DNA from: Inhella sp046317675
Lineage (GTDB): Bacteria > Pseudomonadota > Gammaproteobacteria > Burkholderiales > Burkholderiaceae_C
Direction: 5' to 3'
DNA length: 64,000 nt
Assembly (NCBI GenBank): GCA_046317675.1
Contig: JBKCVH010000092.1
Coordinates: forward strand, 1-64,000
Shown: piece by piece, positions 50,525-62,700 of the stretch
Position numbering within the stretch: position 1 is the stretch's first letter
How the letters are laid out: the number at the start of each line of letters is the position of its first letter
The notes under the pieces: model-generated
Database searches by the model: none
What the model was told of the DNA's origin: nothing
The model's input: the letters and a program-made list of their open reading frames with translations, nothing else
Made by a program: the position numbers and the translations under genes

Positions 50525-52492
50525 ATGCGAAGCAGCTTGGTTTGGAGTGGCTGGCTCTTGGTGGCGGCGCTTTTGAGCGCCTGCGGTGGCGGTGGCGGTG
50601 GCGGTGGCGGTGGCGGCGGTGGCTCAAGTCCCACTCCAATTCAGCCGCCACCGGCGCCCACGGTGCCGCCTTTGTCAGCCCAGTGCGAAACCAATTCGGT
50701 GGCGCGATTTGACAGCGAAGCCTTGGCCGTGAACCAGACCAGCGAACTCCATCTCGTGAGTTGCGGTGGTGTGCTCAGCAATTTGCGCTGGACCTACGCC
50801 GGCCCCAGCATGCTGAACCTGCTCTCGGCGCGCTCGCCCTCTTTGACGGTGCTGCCCACACAGCCCGGCAACCACCGCTTCACCATCAGCTTCACAGACG
50901 CCCAAGGCCGCAACCACAGCGGCAGCCTGGACCTCAATGCGGCCACCAGTAGCTTGCCGCGCAACTTGCTCACCCGAGGGGAACCTAGCAGCTGGAGCGG
51001 CGACCGACTGAGCCTGCGCGCTTGGCCGCAGGGCTACAGCGCGGCAGAGCTCACGGGTAGCAGCACCCGTTGGACGCGGGTGAGTGGTCCCGATGTCACC
51101 CTCACCGACCCCAACACCGCCCGGGTGATTCTGAGCGCCCCCGCAGTCAGTAGCGACCAAGTTTTGGTGCTGCGCGCCACCTTGAGCTGGCCCGATGGAC
51201 GCACTGTCACCGACGACTTCCGCTTGCTGGTCCAGGCGCCCCCAAGCGCGGCGACCTCGCCTTTATTCAGCGGCAACAACAGCGCCACGCGGGTCATTCC
51301 TTTCCTGGAAAACGGCCCGAATGCCAGCCTGCTGGCACGCTGCATCTACAACCCCAGCCTGCAAAGCAGTGGTGCCAACCTGTGCACCTTGGGCGAGTTG
51401 CCCTTGCTGGGGCAGGTCAGTGCCAACCCCAGCGTCGAGCAAGTCATGCAACGCGTGCTCGTGAGCCACGACTGGCAAGCTGAAGTCTTTGAGCGCTTCT
51501 TGCGCGAACAAGACACCAGCGGTGACTTGCGCCGCATGCTGGCCGCCACCACGGCCGTCGTCATTGGGGGCCGCATTCGCCCAGCGTTTTACTGGAGTGC
51601 CACCGGGGCCATTTACCTTGACGCCAGCTACCTGTGGCTGACCCCAGAGCAGCGCGACACGATCAGCGAGTCGCCCGACCCGCGCAGCGCATTTGGGCTG
51701 GACTTGCAATACAGCAGCCCGTGGCGCTATGTGAAGGACAACGCGTTTGCCACGCCGGCTCGGCCTTTGGCGGCGCGCGCCACGCGCGACCTGGCCGAGA
51801 TTCGCGTGGAGCTGGGTCGATTGCTGTACCACGAGCTCACCCACGCCAGCGACTTCTTCCCCCCGCGCTCGCACGCCAGCTTGCCAAGCAACCGCCGCGT
51901 CTACGAGGCGGTTCCAGCGCAGACCCCTTCTCAGAGCCTGCAGCAGCAATTTCCCTTCTTCTCCCAAGAGATGGTCGGCCTTGGCAAGGTGCTGTTCTTT
52001 GGCGATGCCTCCACCGCCACCCAGCGCGCCTACACCCCGGCCGATGTGGTGACCTTTTTCAGCCGCGACCGCGTGAACGACGACTACAGCTACTCGCTCC
52101 CCAGCGGCAGCACCGTGCCACGAGAAGACGCCGCCATGCTCGTTGAAGAAGCGCTGGTGCAGCTGCGCTACGGCGTGCTGCGCGACTTCGGCATCACGCC
52201 CCGTGTCCCGGAAGGCGGAACGTCTGCCGATCAAACTCTGGTCTGGGGTCAGCGAGGCCGCATCGGCGACCCGGCTCTGCGCGGCCGCTTGCAATTGGTG
52301 TTGGCTGACGTGATGCCCTGGCTGCCGGCCAGCGAGTTGTCACGCCTTGCCGCGCCCATTCAACTGCGCGCTGGTCTCACCTGGGGTCAGAACCTGGACC
52401 AAGGCGCGGTGCAAGCCAATCGCCCTCGCGCTTTGCGCCCTGACGAGCGTGAGCGCGAGCGAGAACTGGCGGCGCAAATGCGTCACAGATGA
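50525..52492 (+). CDS. poly-Gly lipoprotein with HELTH zincin-like motif
   Basis: 655 residues. Lipoprotein signal ending LLSAC, followed at once by 13 Gly, then Pro-rich. The Gly tract is encoded by GGTGGC repeats (50585-50623), so length change would stay in frame. Ig-like/beta-rich middle; HELTH at 436-440 in LLYHELTHASDFF, with acidic VEEALVQLRYG about 100 residues later. The motif suggests a zinc peptidase, but the third ligand is unproven. ATG 50525 is six bases after AGGAG; ATG 50519 touches it. Not assigned to a known family. Confidence 0.75.
   Translation: MRSSLVWSGWLLVAALLSACGGGGGGGGGGGGGSSPTPIQPPPAPTVPPLSAQCETNSVARFDSEALAVNQTSELHLVSCGGVLSNLRWTYAGPSMLNLLSARSPSLTVLPTQPGNHRFTISFTDAQGRNHSGSLDLNAATSSLPRNLLTRGEPSSWSGDRLSLRAWPQGYSAAELTGSSTRWTRVSGPDVTLTDPNTARVILSAPAVSSDQVLVLRATLSWPDGRTVTDDFRLLVQAPPSAATSPLFSGNNSATRVIPFLENGPNASLLARCIYNPSLQSSGANLCTLGELPLLGQVSANPSVEQVMQRVLVSHDWQAEVFERFLREQDTSGDLRRMLAATTAVVIGGRIRPAFYWSATGAIYLDASYLWLTPEQRDTISESPDPRSAFGLDLQYSSPWRYVKDNAFATPARPLAARATRDLAEIRVELGRLLYHELTHASDFFPPRSHASLPSNRRVYEAVPAQTPSQSLQQQFPFFSQEMVGLGKVLFFGDASTATQRAYTPADVVTFFSRDRVNDDYSYSLPSGSTVPREDAAMLVEEALVQLRYGVLRDFGITPRVPEGGTSADQTLVWGQRGRIGDPALRGRLQLVLADVMPWLPASELSRLAAPIQLRAGLTWGQNLDQGAVQANRPRALRPDERERERELAAQMRHR
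50585..50623 (+). repeat. GGTGGC simple sequence repeat coding poly-Gly
   Basis: Five perfect GGTGGC units (50585-50614) then GGC GGT GGC, encoding 13 Gly directly after the lipobox Cys. Hexamer slippage would change the tether by two Gly without frameshift. Confidence 0.85.
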
Positions 52493-52601
52493 CCCAAGCT
52501 CTAGAGGGCAACCGAACCCGGTTAAACCCTAGAGCACCAGGCTCTAGGCCTTGCATGCCGTGGCGCACAATGAACCGCACCCCCTAGAACCCATCGGACC
52601 C

Positions 52602-54578
52602 ATGCGCTTTCGGCTCTCGTTGCGAATGCTGATTCTGCTGGCGGTGACCATCGGCATTGCCGTTCCGGCACTGCTGGTGCTGCTGCTATCAGATGCCTTG
52701 GTACGCCGCAGCGTGGAGCCCATCCTTGAGGGCCAGCGCTCGGCCGTATTGAGCCTCGCCTCCACATCCTTGGTCGACCCACTCTGGGTGCTGGACGGCG
52801 CCGCCACCCAGCGCGCCGTTGATCAACTGCTCAAAGACGGGAGCGTGTGCTCGGTGGTCTTGGCCGAAGAGCGGCCCGGCGCTCAAGAAATCAAGTCCAG
52901 CAAGTGCAGCAGCGATTGGCCCATCGTCAACATGGTGGCCGGCATTACCCGAGAAGGGGTCGTGCTGGGCACGCTCACGGTGGGCTTTGACGACGGTGCC
53001 ACGGAGCGCCTGGTGCGCGAGCGGCGGCAGCAAGTGGGCCTCATCGTGGGCCTCCAAGTGGTCTTGGGCGGTGCCTTCCTTTTGTTGGTGCTGTATTGGC
53101 GATTGGTGCGCCCAATCGACCAGCTCAAGCAGCACGCTGCGGCCATTGCCGAGCGACAAGCCCAGCCCCAGTTGGACCTTCATCGAGGCGATGAACTCGG
53201 AGACCTGGGCAACGAGCTGAACCGCATGGGGCAGCAAATCGAAGGTCTGCTGGCCGACATGGAGGCCAAGAACACCCAGTTGCGGCAGATGGCGATGTAC
53301 GACCACCTGACCCAATTGCCCAACCGCACCTTGTTCCGCGAAGTCTTCATGCACGAAGCGGCCTACGCCAAGCGGCACGGCCAGCAGCTCGCGCTGCTCT
53401 TCGTCGACTTGGATCGCTTCAAAGCCATCAACGACACCCTGGGTCATGCCGCCGGCGACCGCCTACTGCTCACCATCAGCGAGCGCCTGCGCGCTGCCGT
53501 GCGCGGCTCTGACTTGGTCTGCCGGGTCAGCGGCGACGAATTCCTGCTGCTGCTCCGCGAGGCCTACTCCCCCGAAGCGGTCCAGGTGGCGGTGCACCGC
53601 CTCCTCGGCTCGCTCGGCGAGGCCCTCGATTTAACGGGAGGCCAGCAGGCCCACGTGTCGGCCAGCATCGGCGTGGCCTTGTTCCCGGCCGACGGCGAAG
53701 AGTTTGACGAATTGGTGCGCCATGCCGACATGGCCATGTACCAAGCCAAAGAGGAAGGGCGTTCGCGCTTCTCCTTCTACCAGTCGCACATGGATGCCGC
53801 CTTGGCCGAGCGCTTGGAGCTGGAGCGCGAGCTGGCCGAGGCCATTCGCAGCGGGCAATTGGTGCTGCATTACCAACCCATCGTCAACGGCGCCACGGGC
53901 GACGTCTTGGCGGTGGAGGCCCTGGTTCGCTGGCAGCACCCGGTGCGCGGCCTGCTGTACCCGGGCGCCTTCATTCCGGTGGCAGAAGATTCAGGGCAGA
54001 TTCGTGAACTGGGCAACTGGACGCTGGAAGCCGCCTGTCAGCAGCTCGCGCGCTGGAAAAGCTTGGGGCGCCACCCCGGCTCCATCGCCGTCAACCTGTC
54101 GGCGACGCACTTCCGAGACCAGCGCCTGCCCGAGCAATTGCGCAGCCTCATTGAAGCCTATGGCGTTGGCAGTGGCGAGCTGACCATCGAACTCACTGAA
54201 AGCACGGTGATGGGCGACAGCGAAGCGTCCATAAAGGCCATTCAAGCCATTCGCGCTTTGGGCCTGGCTTTGGCGGTGGACGACTTCGGAACCGGCTACT
54301 CGTCACTGGCTTACCTCAAGCTCTTGAGGCCGCAGAAGCTCAAGATCGACCGCAGCTTTGTGCGCGACGTGCCCGGCGACAACGACGACTGCGTGCTGGT
54401 GCGCGCGGTGCTTGGCCTGGCCAAGGCGCTGGAAATTGAAGTCGTGGCCGAAGGCGTTGAGACCGAGGCCCAACGCGACTTCCTGCTGGCCGAGGCCTGC
54501 TCGCAACAGCAGGGCTACTTGTTCGCCAAGCCCATGCCAGCCGAGGCGCTGGGCAGTCGGCTCAAGACTTGGCCTTGA
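52602..54578 (+). CDS. membrane GGDEF-EAL c-di-GMP enzyme
   Basis: 658 residues. Transmembrane helix (8-30), periplasmic sensor domain (about 31-144), second helix (145-166), HAMP-like segment, GGDEF-type domain with DLDRFKAINDTLGH and SGDEF at 310-314, and EAL domain with VEALVRW (EAL 439-441), IELTES, VDDFGTGYSS and VAEGVE. SGDEF is a one-residue variation of GGDEF that can retain cyclase activity; the EAL set looks complete. The net direction of c-di-GMP turnover cannot be read from sequence. It stands alone, divergent from no known partner. Confidence 0.9.
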   Translation: MRFRLSLRMLILLAVTIGIAVPALLVLLLSDALVRRSVEPILEGQRSAVLSLASTSLVDPLWVLDGAATQRAVDQLLKDGSVCSVVLAEERPGAQEIKSSKCSSDWPIVNMVAGITREGVVLGTLTVGFDDGATERLVRERRQQVGLIVGLQVVLGGAFLLLVLYWRLVRPIDQLKQHAAAIAERQAQPQLDLHRGDELGDLGNELNRMGQQIEGLLADMEAKNTQLRQMAMYDHLTQLPNRTLFREVFMHEAAYAKRHGQQLALLFVDLDRFKAINDTLGHAAGDRLLLTISERLRAAVRGSDLVCRVSGDEFLLLLREAYSPEAVQVAVHRLLGSLGEALDLTGGQQAHVSASIGVALFPADGEEFDELVRHADMAMYQAKEEGRSRFSFYQSHMDAALAERLELERELAEAIRSGQLVLHYQPIVNGATGDVLAVEALVRWQHPVRGLLYPGAFIPVAEDSGQIRELGNWTLEAACQQLARWKSLGRHPGSIAVNLSATHFRDQRLPEQLRSLIEAYGVGSGELTIELTESTVMGDSEASIKAIQAIRALGLALAVDDFGTGYSSLAYLKLLRPQKLKIDRSFVRDVPGDNDDCVLVRAVLGLAKALEIEVVAEGVETEAQRDFLLAEACSQQQGYLFAKPMPAEALGSRLKTWP

Positions 54579-54730
54579 GACGGGCGGCGGCCTGGCTGGC
54601 CGTTGCTTTGAGCCCATATCCGGCAGTGGACCGCTTACTTCCGCTGGAATCGCCCCGGCGGATCAACGATTGGCGCGCACGACGGTCCTCACCGATGGGG
54701 TGAAAGCGCTTCGCAGCGGCTGTATCGCCG

Positions 54731-56638
<1,908 letters not shown>

Positions 56639-56689
56639 GGGTGGCGGATTGTCGCCGTCAGGCCGCCAGGCCCGCCCTGAAGCTAGGGC

Positions 56690-57169
56690 TCAATCCGGCA
56701 GGCCTGCGGCCAAGCGCGCGCGGGTTTTTGCGGCCGCGTAGTCACCGGGCCTCACATGCAGCAAATCGGCCACGCGCCACACGATGTGGCGCTCGTGATC
56801 GGACAACGTGCCGTCCGAGAAGGCCACCGCCCACATCGCCTCCACCATGCGGATCTTGGCGGCGTCATCCAGGCGCTGGTTCAGCGCGCTGGTGAACTGG
56901 TGCAAGTCGGTCGCGTCCCGCGCCACGCCCTCGGCATGCGCCAGCAAGGTTTCCTGCTCATCGGCGTTGAGTTGGAACTTGCGCTGCAAGGCCTGCAGGG
57001 CCGCATTGCGCTCGACAGGGCCGATGCTGGCGTCGGCGCGCATCACCTCCGCCAGCAGCACGGCGGTGGCCAAGTGCAGGGTGTGGCTGTCGGGGTCAGC
57101 GCGCCCGAAAGCGCCAGCCGCTGCTGGGTCCAGCAGGGAGCCAAAGAGCTCCTTCAAGGTGCGGAACAT
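56690..57169 (-). CDS. TerB-like protein
   Basis: 159 residues, all helical. Core features: TAVLLAEVMRADASIGPVERNAALQAL, and AMWAVAFSDGTLSDHERHIVWRVADLL, two acidic helix-turn motifs (ADASIGPVE and SDGTLSDHE) that bind metal in TerB family proteins. Many TerB-like proteins are not tellurite resistance factors, and no other ter genes are near. Cytoplasmic. Confidence 0.85.
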   Translation of the reverse strand: MFRTLKELFGSLLDPAAAGAFGRADPDSHTLHLATAVLLAEVMRADASIGPVERNAALQALQRKFQLNADEQETLLAHAEGVARDATDLHQFTSALNQRLDDAAKIRMVEAMWAVAFSDGTLSDHERHIVWRVADLLHVRPGDYAAAKTRARLAAGLPD

Positions 57170-57181
57170 GGCACTCGCCTT

Positions 57182-57802
57182 TCAACGTGCATAGGCGTAC
57201 GGGCCGCCCTTTTCCAGGGCGCGCTGGTAGGCCGGCCGGGCCTGCAAGCGCCGCACCCAGGCATCCAGGTTGGGAAACTGCGCGCGCAACTTGCCCGCCG
57301 CTTCGCCCACAAAGCTCATCTGCACATCGGCGCCGCTGAAGCCGAAGTCGCCCAGCAGCCACTCACGCCCGGCCAAGGCCTTGTCAACGAAGCCCAGGTG
57401 CAGCGCCAACTCACTGTCGATGCGCGGTTTGAGCGGTGCAGCCGCCTCGCCCAAGCGCGCGGTGTAGAGCTTGAGCATCAAAGGCAACATGGCCGAGCCC
57501 TCGGCGTAATGCAGCCATTGCTGGTACTCATCAAAGGCAGCGTCTGTCTCGTTCGGGCGCAGCCCTGCGCCGTGGTGGCGCAAGAGGTGGTCCACGATGG
57601 CGCCTGACTCGATCACGGTCCGGCCCTGGCTTTCCAGCACCGGCGACTTGCCCAGTGGATGCACGGCCAGCAGCTCAGGCGGAGCAAGCCGGGTGACCGC
57701 GTCCCGTTCATAGCGCCGCAATTCATAGGGCTGGCCTAGCTCTTCCAGCAGCCAAAGAATGCGCTGGGAGCGGGAGTCGTTGAGGTGGTGAATAACGAGC
57801 AT
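57182..57802 (-). CDS. glutathione S-transferase
   Basis: 206 residues. N-terminal thioredoxin-like domain (LVIHHLNDSRSQRILWLLEELGQPYEL; HPLGKSPVLESQGRTVIESGAIVDHLL, with the cis-Pro and SNAIL/ESGAI glutathione-binding loop) and a C-terminal helical domain. ATG 57802 begins the domain. It conjugates or reduces using glutathione made by GshA and GshB. The class and substrate are not determined. It lies upstream of the TerB-like gene, 12 bp apart. Confidence 0.9.
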   Translation of the reverse strand: MLVIHHLNDSRSQRILWLLEELGQPYELRRYERDAVTRLAPPELLAVHPLGKSPVLESQGRTVIESGAIVDHLLRHHGAGLRPNETDAAFDEYQQWLHYAEGSAMLPLMLKLYTARLGEAAAPLKPRIDSELALHLGFVDKALAGREWLLGDFGFSGADVQMSFVGEAAGKLRAQFPNLDAWVRRLQARPAYQRALEKGGPYAYAR

Positions 57803-57864
57803 GGCAATGGCCTCGGGGAAGACAAATGGGTCAGGGTCTGTGCAGCGCGCAGTGTCGGCTCGGC

Positions 57865-58479
57865 TCACCCCACCCGCGCCCACACCAGCAGCAGGTTGTT
57901 GGCCGGCATGGCAATGCGCTCGCGCAGATGCAGGCCGCAGCGCTCGGCCTCAGCCGCCACCGCTTCAAGCCGGCGAATGCCCCAATCGGCGTTGCGGCTG
58001 CGCAAGTCAGCGTCAAAGGCCGCATTGCTGGACGCCGTGCTCACGTCGGCCTCCAGGTAGGGGCCATAGGTCAGCAAAAGCCCTTGGGGCTGGAGCCAGC
58101 GGCTGGCGAGTTGCATCAGGGCCGGTGTGCAGGCCCAGGGCGCGATGTGGATCAGGTTGGCGCAATAGATGGCATCGACGGGCTCCTTCAGCCAAGCTTC
58201 GAGCTTGGGCTCCAGCAGGTCGAGCCAAGCGGGCGGCCGAACGCCGCTGAGCCCAGCGCACCAATCGGCGATGGAGGCCAAGGTCTCGGCGTTGGCGTCG
58301 GTCGGTTGCCACTGCCAATGCGGCAGGCCGGCGCTGAAGTGCGCTGCGTGCTGGCCGGTGCCGCTGGCAATTTCCAGCATCAAGCCCTGCGGGGGCAAGA
58401 GGCGCACCAGCTCCGCCAAGATGGGACCTGCATTGCGCTCTGCGGCGGGGCTGTGTCGGCGGCGGTCTTCAAGGGGCAT
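57865..58479 (-). CDS. DUF938 class I SAM methyltransferase-like protein
   Basis: 204 residues. It starts with HSPAAERNAGPILAELVRLLPPQ, typical of DUF938, then the SAM-binding loop MLEIASGTGQHAAHFS and ANLIHIAPWACTPALMQLASRWLQPQGLLLTYGPYLE. The substrate is unknown. ATG 58479. It lies 62 bp upstream of the GST gene in the same direction and is divergent from the cupin gene. Confidence 0.87.
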   Translation of the reverse strand: MPLEDRRRHSPAAERNAGPILAELVRLLPPQGLMLEIASGTGQHAAHFSAGLPHWQWQPTDANAETLASIADWCAGLSGVRPPAWLDLLEPKLEAWLKEPVDAIYCANLIHIAPWACTPALMQLASRWLQPQGLLLTYGPYLEADVSTASSNAAFDADLRSRNADWGIRRLEAVAAEAERCGLHLRERIAMPANNLLLVWARVG

Positions 58480-58557
58480 GGTCAGCTTTCCGGTTACGTT
58501 GAGTTGCAAACCTTTGGGGCATTCAGAATCAAGGTATTCCACTCGCTCTGCCACGCC

Positions 58558-59043
58558 ATGACTGCTGAAGACCTTCGCGCCAAGCTCATTCGCAACATCG
58601 ACAGCGTGCCACTGGCAGGCTACGAGCGCGCGCCTTTGTACGCCCGCAGAACGGGCGACGAGACGGCGCGAGATGGCCGCCAGCTCGGGGCTTCTCTGGA
58701 CGTGGTGCCCCCCGGTAAGCGCAGCTGCCCCTATCACTTCCACTGGGGCGAGGAAGAGATGTTCATCATCTTGGCCGGCGAGGCCACGCTGCGGGTGGCG
58801 GGCGAGATGCTGCCGGTGAAAACCGGCGATGTGATCAGCATTCCCGCCGGGCCCGACTACCCGCACCAACTCATCAACACCGGAAGCAGTGACTTGAAGG
58901 TGCTCAGCATCAGCACCCAGCAGCGGCCGGAGATTTGCGAGTACCCCGACTCGGGCAAGCTGGCGGCATTCCCCGGTCCCAGGGGCGAATCACTAATCCA
59001 GCGCCACTCCGAGAGCTTGGACTACTGGAACGGCGAGCCTTGA
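58558..59043 (+). CDS. cupin domain protein
   Basis: 161 residues. Two cupin motifs: PYHFHWGEEEMFIILAGEATLRV (metal His, His, Glu) and GDVISIPAGPDYPHQLINTG (distal His). This is a single-domain cupin, which may bind metal as an isomerase, dioxygenase or sugar-binding protein. Start ATG 58558 gives MTAEDLRAKLIRNID. It is convergent with the YecA-like gene, one base apart. Confidence 0.87.
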   Translation: MTAEDLRAKLIRNIDSVPLAGYERAPLYARRTGDETARDGRQLGASLDVVPPGKRSCPYHFHWGEEEMFIILAGEATLRVAGEMLPVKTGDVISIPAGPDYPHQLINTGSSDLKVLSISTQQRPEICEYPDSGKLAAFPGPRGESLIQRHSESLDYWNGEP

Positions 59044-59044
59044 A

Positions 59045-59704
59045 TCAATAGGGGCCTCGCCGGGGTGGCCCGCGCCGCGCCGGCTTTTTCTTGGGCGGCG
59101 CAGCAGCCGCATGCTTTTGCGGCCGGCTCACATCGGCCAGCAGCAGGCTGTGCGCCACCAGCACTTCCACCGCTTCGGCCAAGTCGTTCGGCGGTTCAAT
59201 GCCCTCGATGGCTTCCAGCAGATCGTCAGCGTCTTCGAGGTCGTCCGGGTCAAGGAATTGGTAGATGCCGGCCAAGCCATCCAGCAAGTCGGCATCCTTG
59301 CAACCCATCAGGCCACGCGGAAAGCTGTCGGCGCCGAGCGCGAAGCCGGCCACCCAGGGCAGCAGGGCGCCTTGCACATCGTCTTCGTCGTCGAGCTCGA
59401 ACACCCAAGGGTCAAACCACTGGCGGTGGCGAATGGCTTCGTCCAGTTGCTGCAGGCGGCGCATGGCCAGGGCGCGAATCGGTTCCGGGTTGAAGCTCGC
59501 GGGCGGCGCTCGGCCTTCTTCGCTGTCCAGCACCCAGCGCAGCCATTCCACCGGCGGCGGTGTCTTGGGCTGCAGCGCGCTGGCGGTGAGGTAGCCGGCC
59601 AGCCTCGACACATCCAGCGGCTCCAGCGGCGCCGGCACCTTGTCGAGCAGCGCTTCAAGCGCTTCGAGATCCATGTTTTCCATGCGCCGCATTGTGCGAG
59701 CCAT
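59045..59704 (-). CDS. YecA/UPF0149 family protein
   Basis: 219 residues from ATG 59704; in-frame ATG 59683 and 59674 (MDLEALEAL) are alternatives and none has a clear ribosome site. The body is helical and acidic: LAGYLTASALQPKTPPPVEWLRWVL and LPWVAGFALGADSFPRG match UPF0149/YecA. The tail is basic and Pro-rich (PPKKKPARRGPPRRGPY) and lacks the SEC-C zinc motif of E. coli YecA. Function unknown. Confidence 0.82.
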   Translation of the reverse strand: MARTMRRMENMDLEALEALLDKVPAPLEPLDVSRLAGYLTASALQPKTPPPVEWLRWVLDSEEGRAPPASFNPEPIRALAMRRLQQLDEAIRHRQWFDPWVFELDDEDDVQGALLPWVAGFALGADSFPRGLMGCKDADLLDGLAGIYQFLDPDDLEDADDLLEAIEGIEPPNDLAEAVEVLVAHSLLLADVSRPQKHAAAAPPKKKPARRGPPRRGPY

Positions 59705-59768
59705 GACGGGTGGCAGGCGGCCTGCCTTTCACCACAATGCTCGGCTTCGTCTTTTCAGGAAACTGCCC

Positions 59769-62700
59769 GTGACGCGCCTGACCCTGCTTGCCAGCCTTTT
59801 GGCCACTTCGTTCGCTGCCAGCCTCGCGCAGGCGGCACCTCAAGGCTTCTACCGCCAGCCCACGCTGCAAGGCGATGCCTTGGTCTTTGTGAGCCAAGGC
59901 GACCTCTGGCGCAGCAGTTCGCAAGGCGGTGCCGCCCAGCGCCTCACGGCCCATGCCGGGCAAGAAGCCTGGCCGGTGCTCATGCCCGACGGCCAAACGC
60001 TGGCCTTTGTGGCGCAGATCGACGGCGCCGGCGACGTGTACACCATGCCCCTCTCGGGCGGACCCGCCCAGCGCCGCACCTGGCTGACCAGCACCCAAGT
60101 GCGCCTCTGGGGTGCCGATGCGCAAGGCAACCTGCTGCTCACAGCGCCTGCCCTGGACGGCCGCCCGCAAACCCAGCCGTTTCGCCTCAAGGGCGAGCAA
60201 CTGGAAGCCCTGCCCGTGGGCGACGCCACCGACCTCGCCCTGAGCGCGGACGGCAAGCAGCTGTACTTCACCCGCCAAGGCTTGCGCGGCGACAACGCCA
60301 AGGCCTACCGGGGTGGGGCCATCGCCCAGCTCTGGGTGCTGGACCTGGACGGCCAAGCCGAAGCCCGGCCGCTGCTGCAAGGCGCACCGCGCGCCAACGA
60401 CAAGCGGCCTATGCCTTACCGCGATGCCAGTGGCCAAGCGCGCATCGCCTTCCCGAGCGACCGCGACGGCTTCGTCAACCTGTGGTCCGTTGGGCTGGAT
60501 GGGCGCAATAGCCGCGCGCACAGCGCCTGGAAAGACTTCGACATTCGCCACGCTTCGCTCAGCGGCAGCAGCGTGGTGGTGGCGCGTGGGGCCGACCTGC
60601 TTCGCATCGACCTGAACGCCGCCGCACCCGCTGCTCTGGCGGCCCTGCCCATCACGCTGGCGGGCGACCACAGTGCGGTGGCCACGCGCTGGATCAAACG
60701 CCCGCAGGACTTCCTCACCGACCTTGCCGTGGCCCCCAATGGCGAGCGCTTGGTGCTGGGCGTGCGGGGCCGCTTGGCCACGCAAGGCACCCAAGCCACC
60801 CGGCGTGCGCAACTGCAGCAAAGCGAGACGGCCTCGCGCTGCCGCGAGCCGCAGTTCAGCAGCAACAACCAGTCGGTGTTCGCCTTTTGCGACTTCAGTG
60901 GCGAGATGGAGATCTGGCAGCTGGACGCCCTCGGCACCTCGGCGCCCAAGCGCATCACCACCGACGGGCAGCTGCGCCGCATCGCCTTGAGCCCCTCGCC
61001 CGACGGGCGCTACCTGGCCCACACCGACATGGGCGGCACGCTGTACCTCACCGACCTTCGCGCCGAAGGCGGCCCCCGCACCCGCGCGCTGGTCACGGCC
61101 GAGCGCCGTGGCGGTGTCCAAGATTTGGCCTGGCACCCCGACGGTCAGGCCCTGGCCTTTACGCGCTCGGTGCCGCAGCCAGCCTTCCGCAACCAGCTGT
61201 GGCTGCACACCTTTGCCGACAACCAAACCCGCCCCCTGAGCAGCGACCGCTACGACAGCGGCGACGCCGCCTTCAGCCCCGACGGGCAATGGCTGTACTT
61301 CGCCTCGCGCCGTCACTTCGCCTTGCAGCCCGGCACCTCGGTTTGGTCCGACCGCAACATGGGCCCGGCCTTCGAGCCCGGCGTGAGGCTCTACGCGCTG
61401 GCGCTGCAGCCGGGTCTTCGCTCGCCCTTCACGCCCAAAGACGAATTGCCCGAGCCGCCCAAGCCGAAGGCTGAAGACGCCAAGCCCGAGGCCAAAGCCG
61501 ATGCCAAGCCCGACGCCAAGCCGGCCGTCGCCGCGCCGAGTTCCAAGCTGCCACGCATCGTGGCGGAGGGCTTGGCCGAGCGCCTGTACGAGCTGCCGGT
61601 TGCGCCGGGTCGCTACCGCGACTTGGCCGTTGACGCCAAGCGCGTTTGGTTCCTCGATGGCATGGGCGCCAGCACGGCGCTGCGCTCCATCGCCATCGAA
61701 CCCAACCCCACGGCAGAGCTGCACAGCGAACGCGTGCGCCGCTACGCGCTCAGCGGCAACGGCAAAACCCTGCTGATGCAGCGCGAGGCCGCGCCCGGCG
61801 CCGCCCCAGACATCTTGCTGCTCGACGCCACCCCCAAGCCGCCGGCCGACCTTGCCAAGTCCACCGTGCGCTGGAGCGACTGGCAAGTGGCGGTGAACCC
61901 GCGCGAAGAGTGGCAACAGCTCTTTGCCGATGCCTGGCGCATGAGCCGCGACCACTTCTACGACGCCAAGCTGCATGGCGTGGACTGGGTGGCCAGCCGC
62001 AAGCGCCACGAAGCCTTGCTGGAGCGCGTGGGCGACCGCCAAGAACTGGCCGAACTGATGGCCCAGATGGGCTCTGACCTCGGCCTGCTTCACAGCCAAG
62101 TGGCTGCCGGCGACTTGCCACCGCTGGCTGAAGCACCCCCGGTGGTGGCGGGCCTGGGCGCGCGCCTGGAGCCGGTGGAAGGCGGCGCTCGCATTGCGCA
62201 GCTCTACCGGGGCGAGGCCGAACTGGTCAGCGAGCGCGGACCCCTGCTCGCGCCCGGAATGGACTTTGCCGAGGGCGACGTGATCACCGCCATCAATGGC
62301 CGCGAACTGCGCGGCGCACTGGCCTGGCCCAAGGGCAGCGTGTTGTTGCAAGGCGAAGCCGGCAAAGCCGTTCGGCTCAGCGTTCGCAAAGCCGATGGCC
62401 GGCGCATGGAACGCGTGGTGACGGCGGTGGAAGCCAGCCGCGAAACGGCACTGCGCTACCAAGACTGGCGCACCCGCCGCGTGGAAGCGGTGAACCGCGC
62501 CAGCCAAGGCCGCATCGGCTACCTGCACTTGCGCGCCATGGGCCCTGAGGACATCGCCGACTTCGCCCGCAACTTCTACGCGCAACTCGACCGCGAAGCT
62601 TTGATCGTCGACGTGCGCTTCAACAACGGCGGCAACATCGACTCCTGGGTGCTCGACCGCCTGCTGCGCCGCGCCTGGATGTGGTGGCAAACCCGCCACC

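Noticed and set aside
56690..57169. A tellurite resistance locus
   Set aside because: Only a TerB-like domain is present here, and the TerC family gene is 12 kb away under a manganese riboswitch; no terA, terD or terE is seen.
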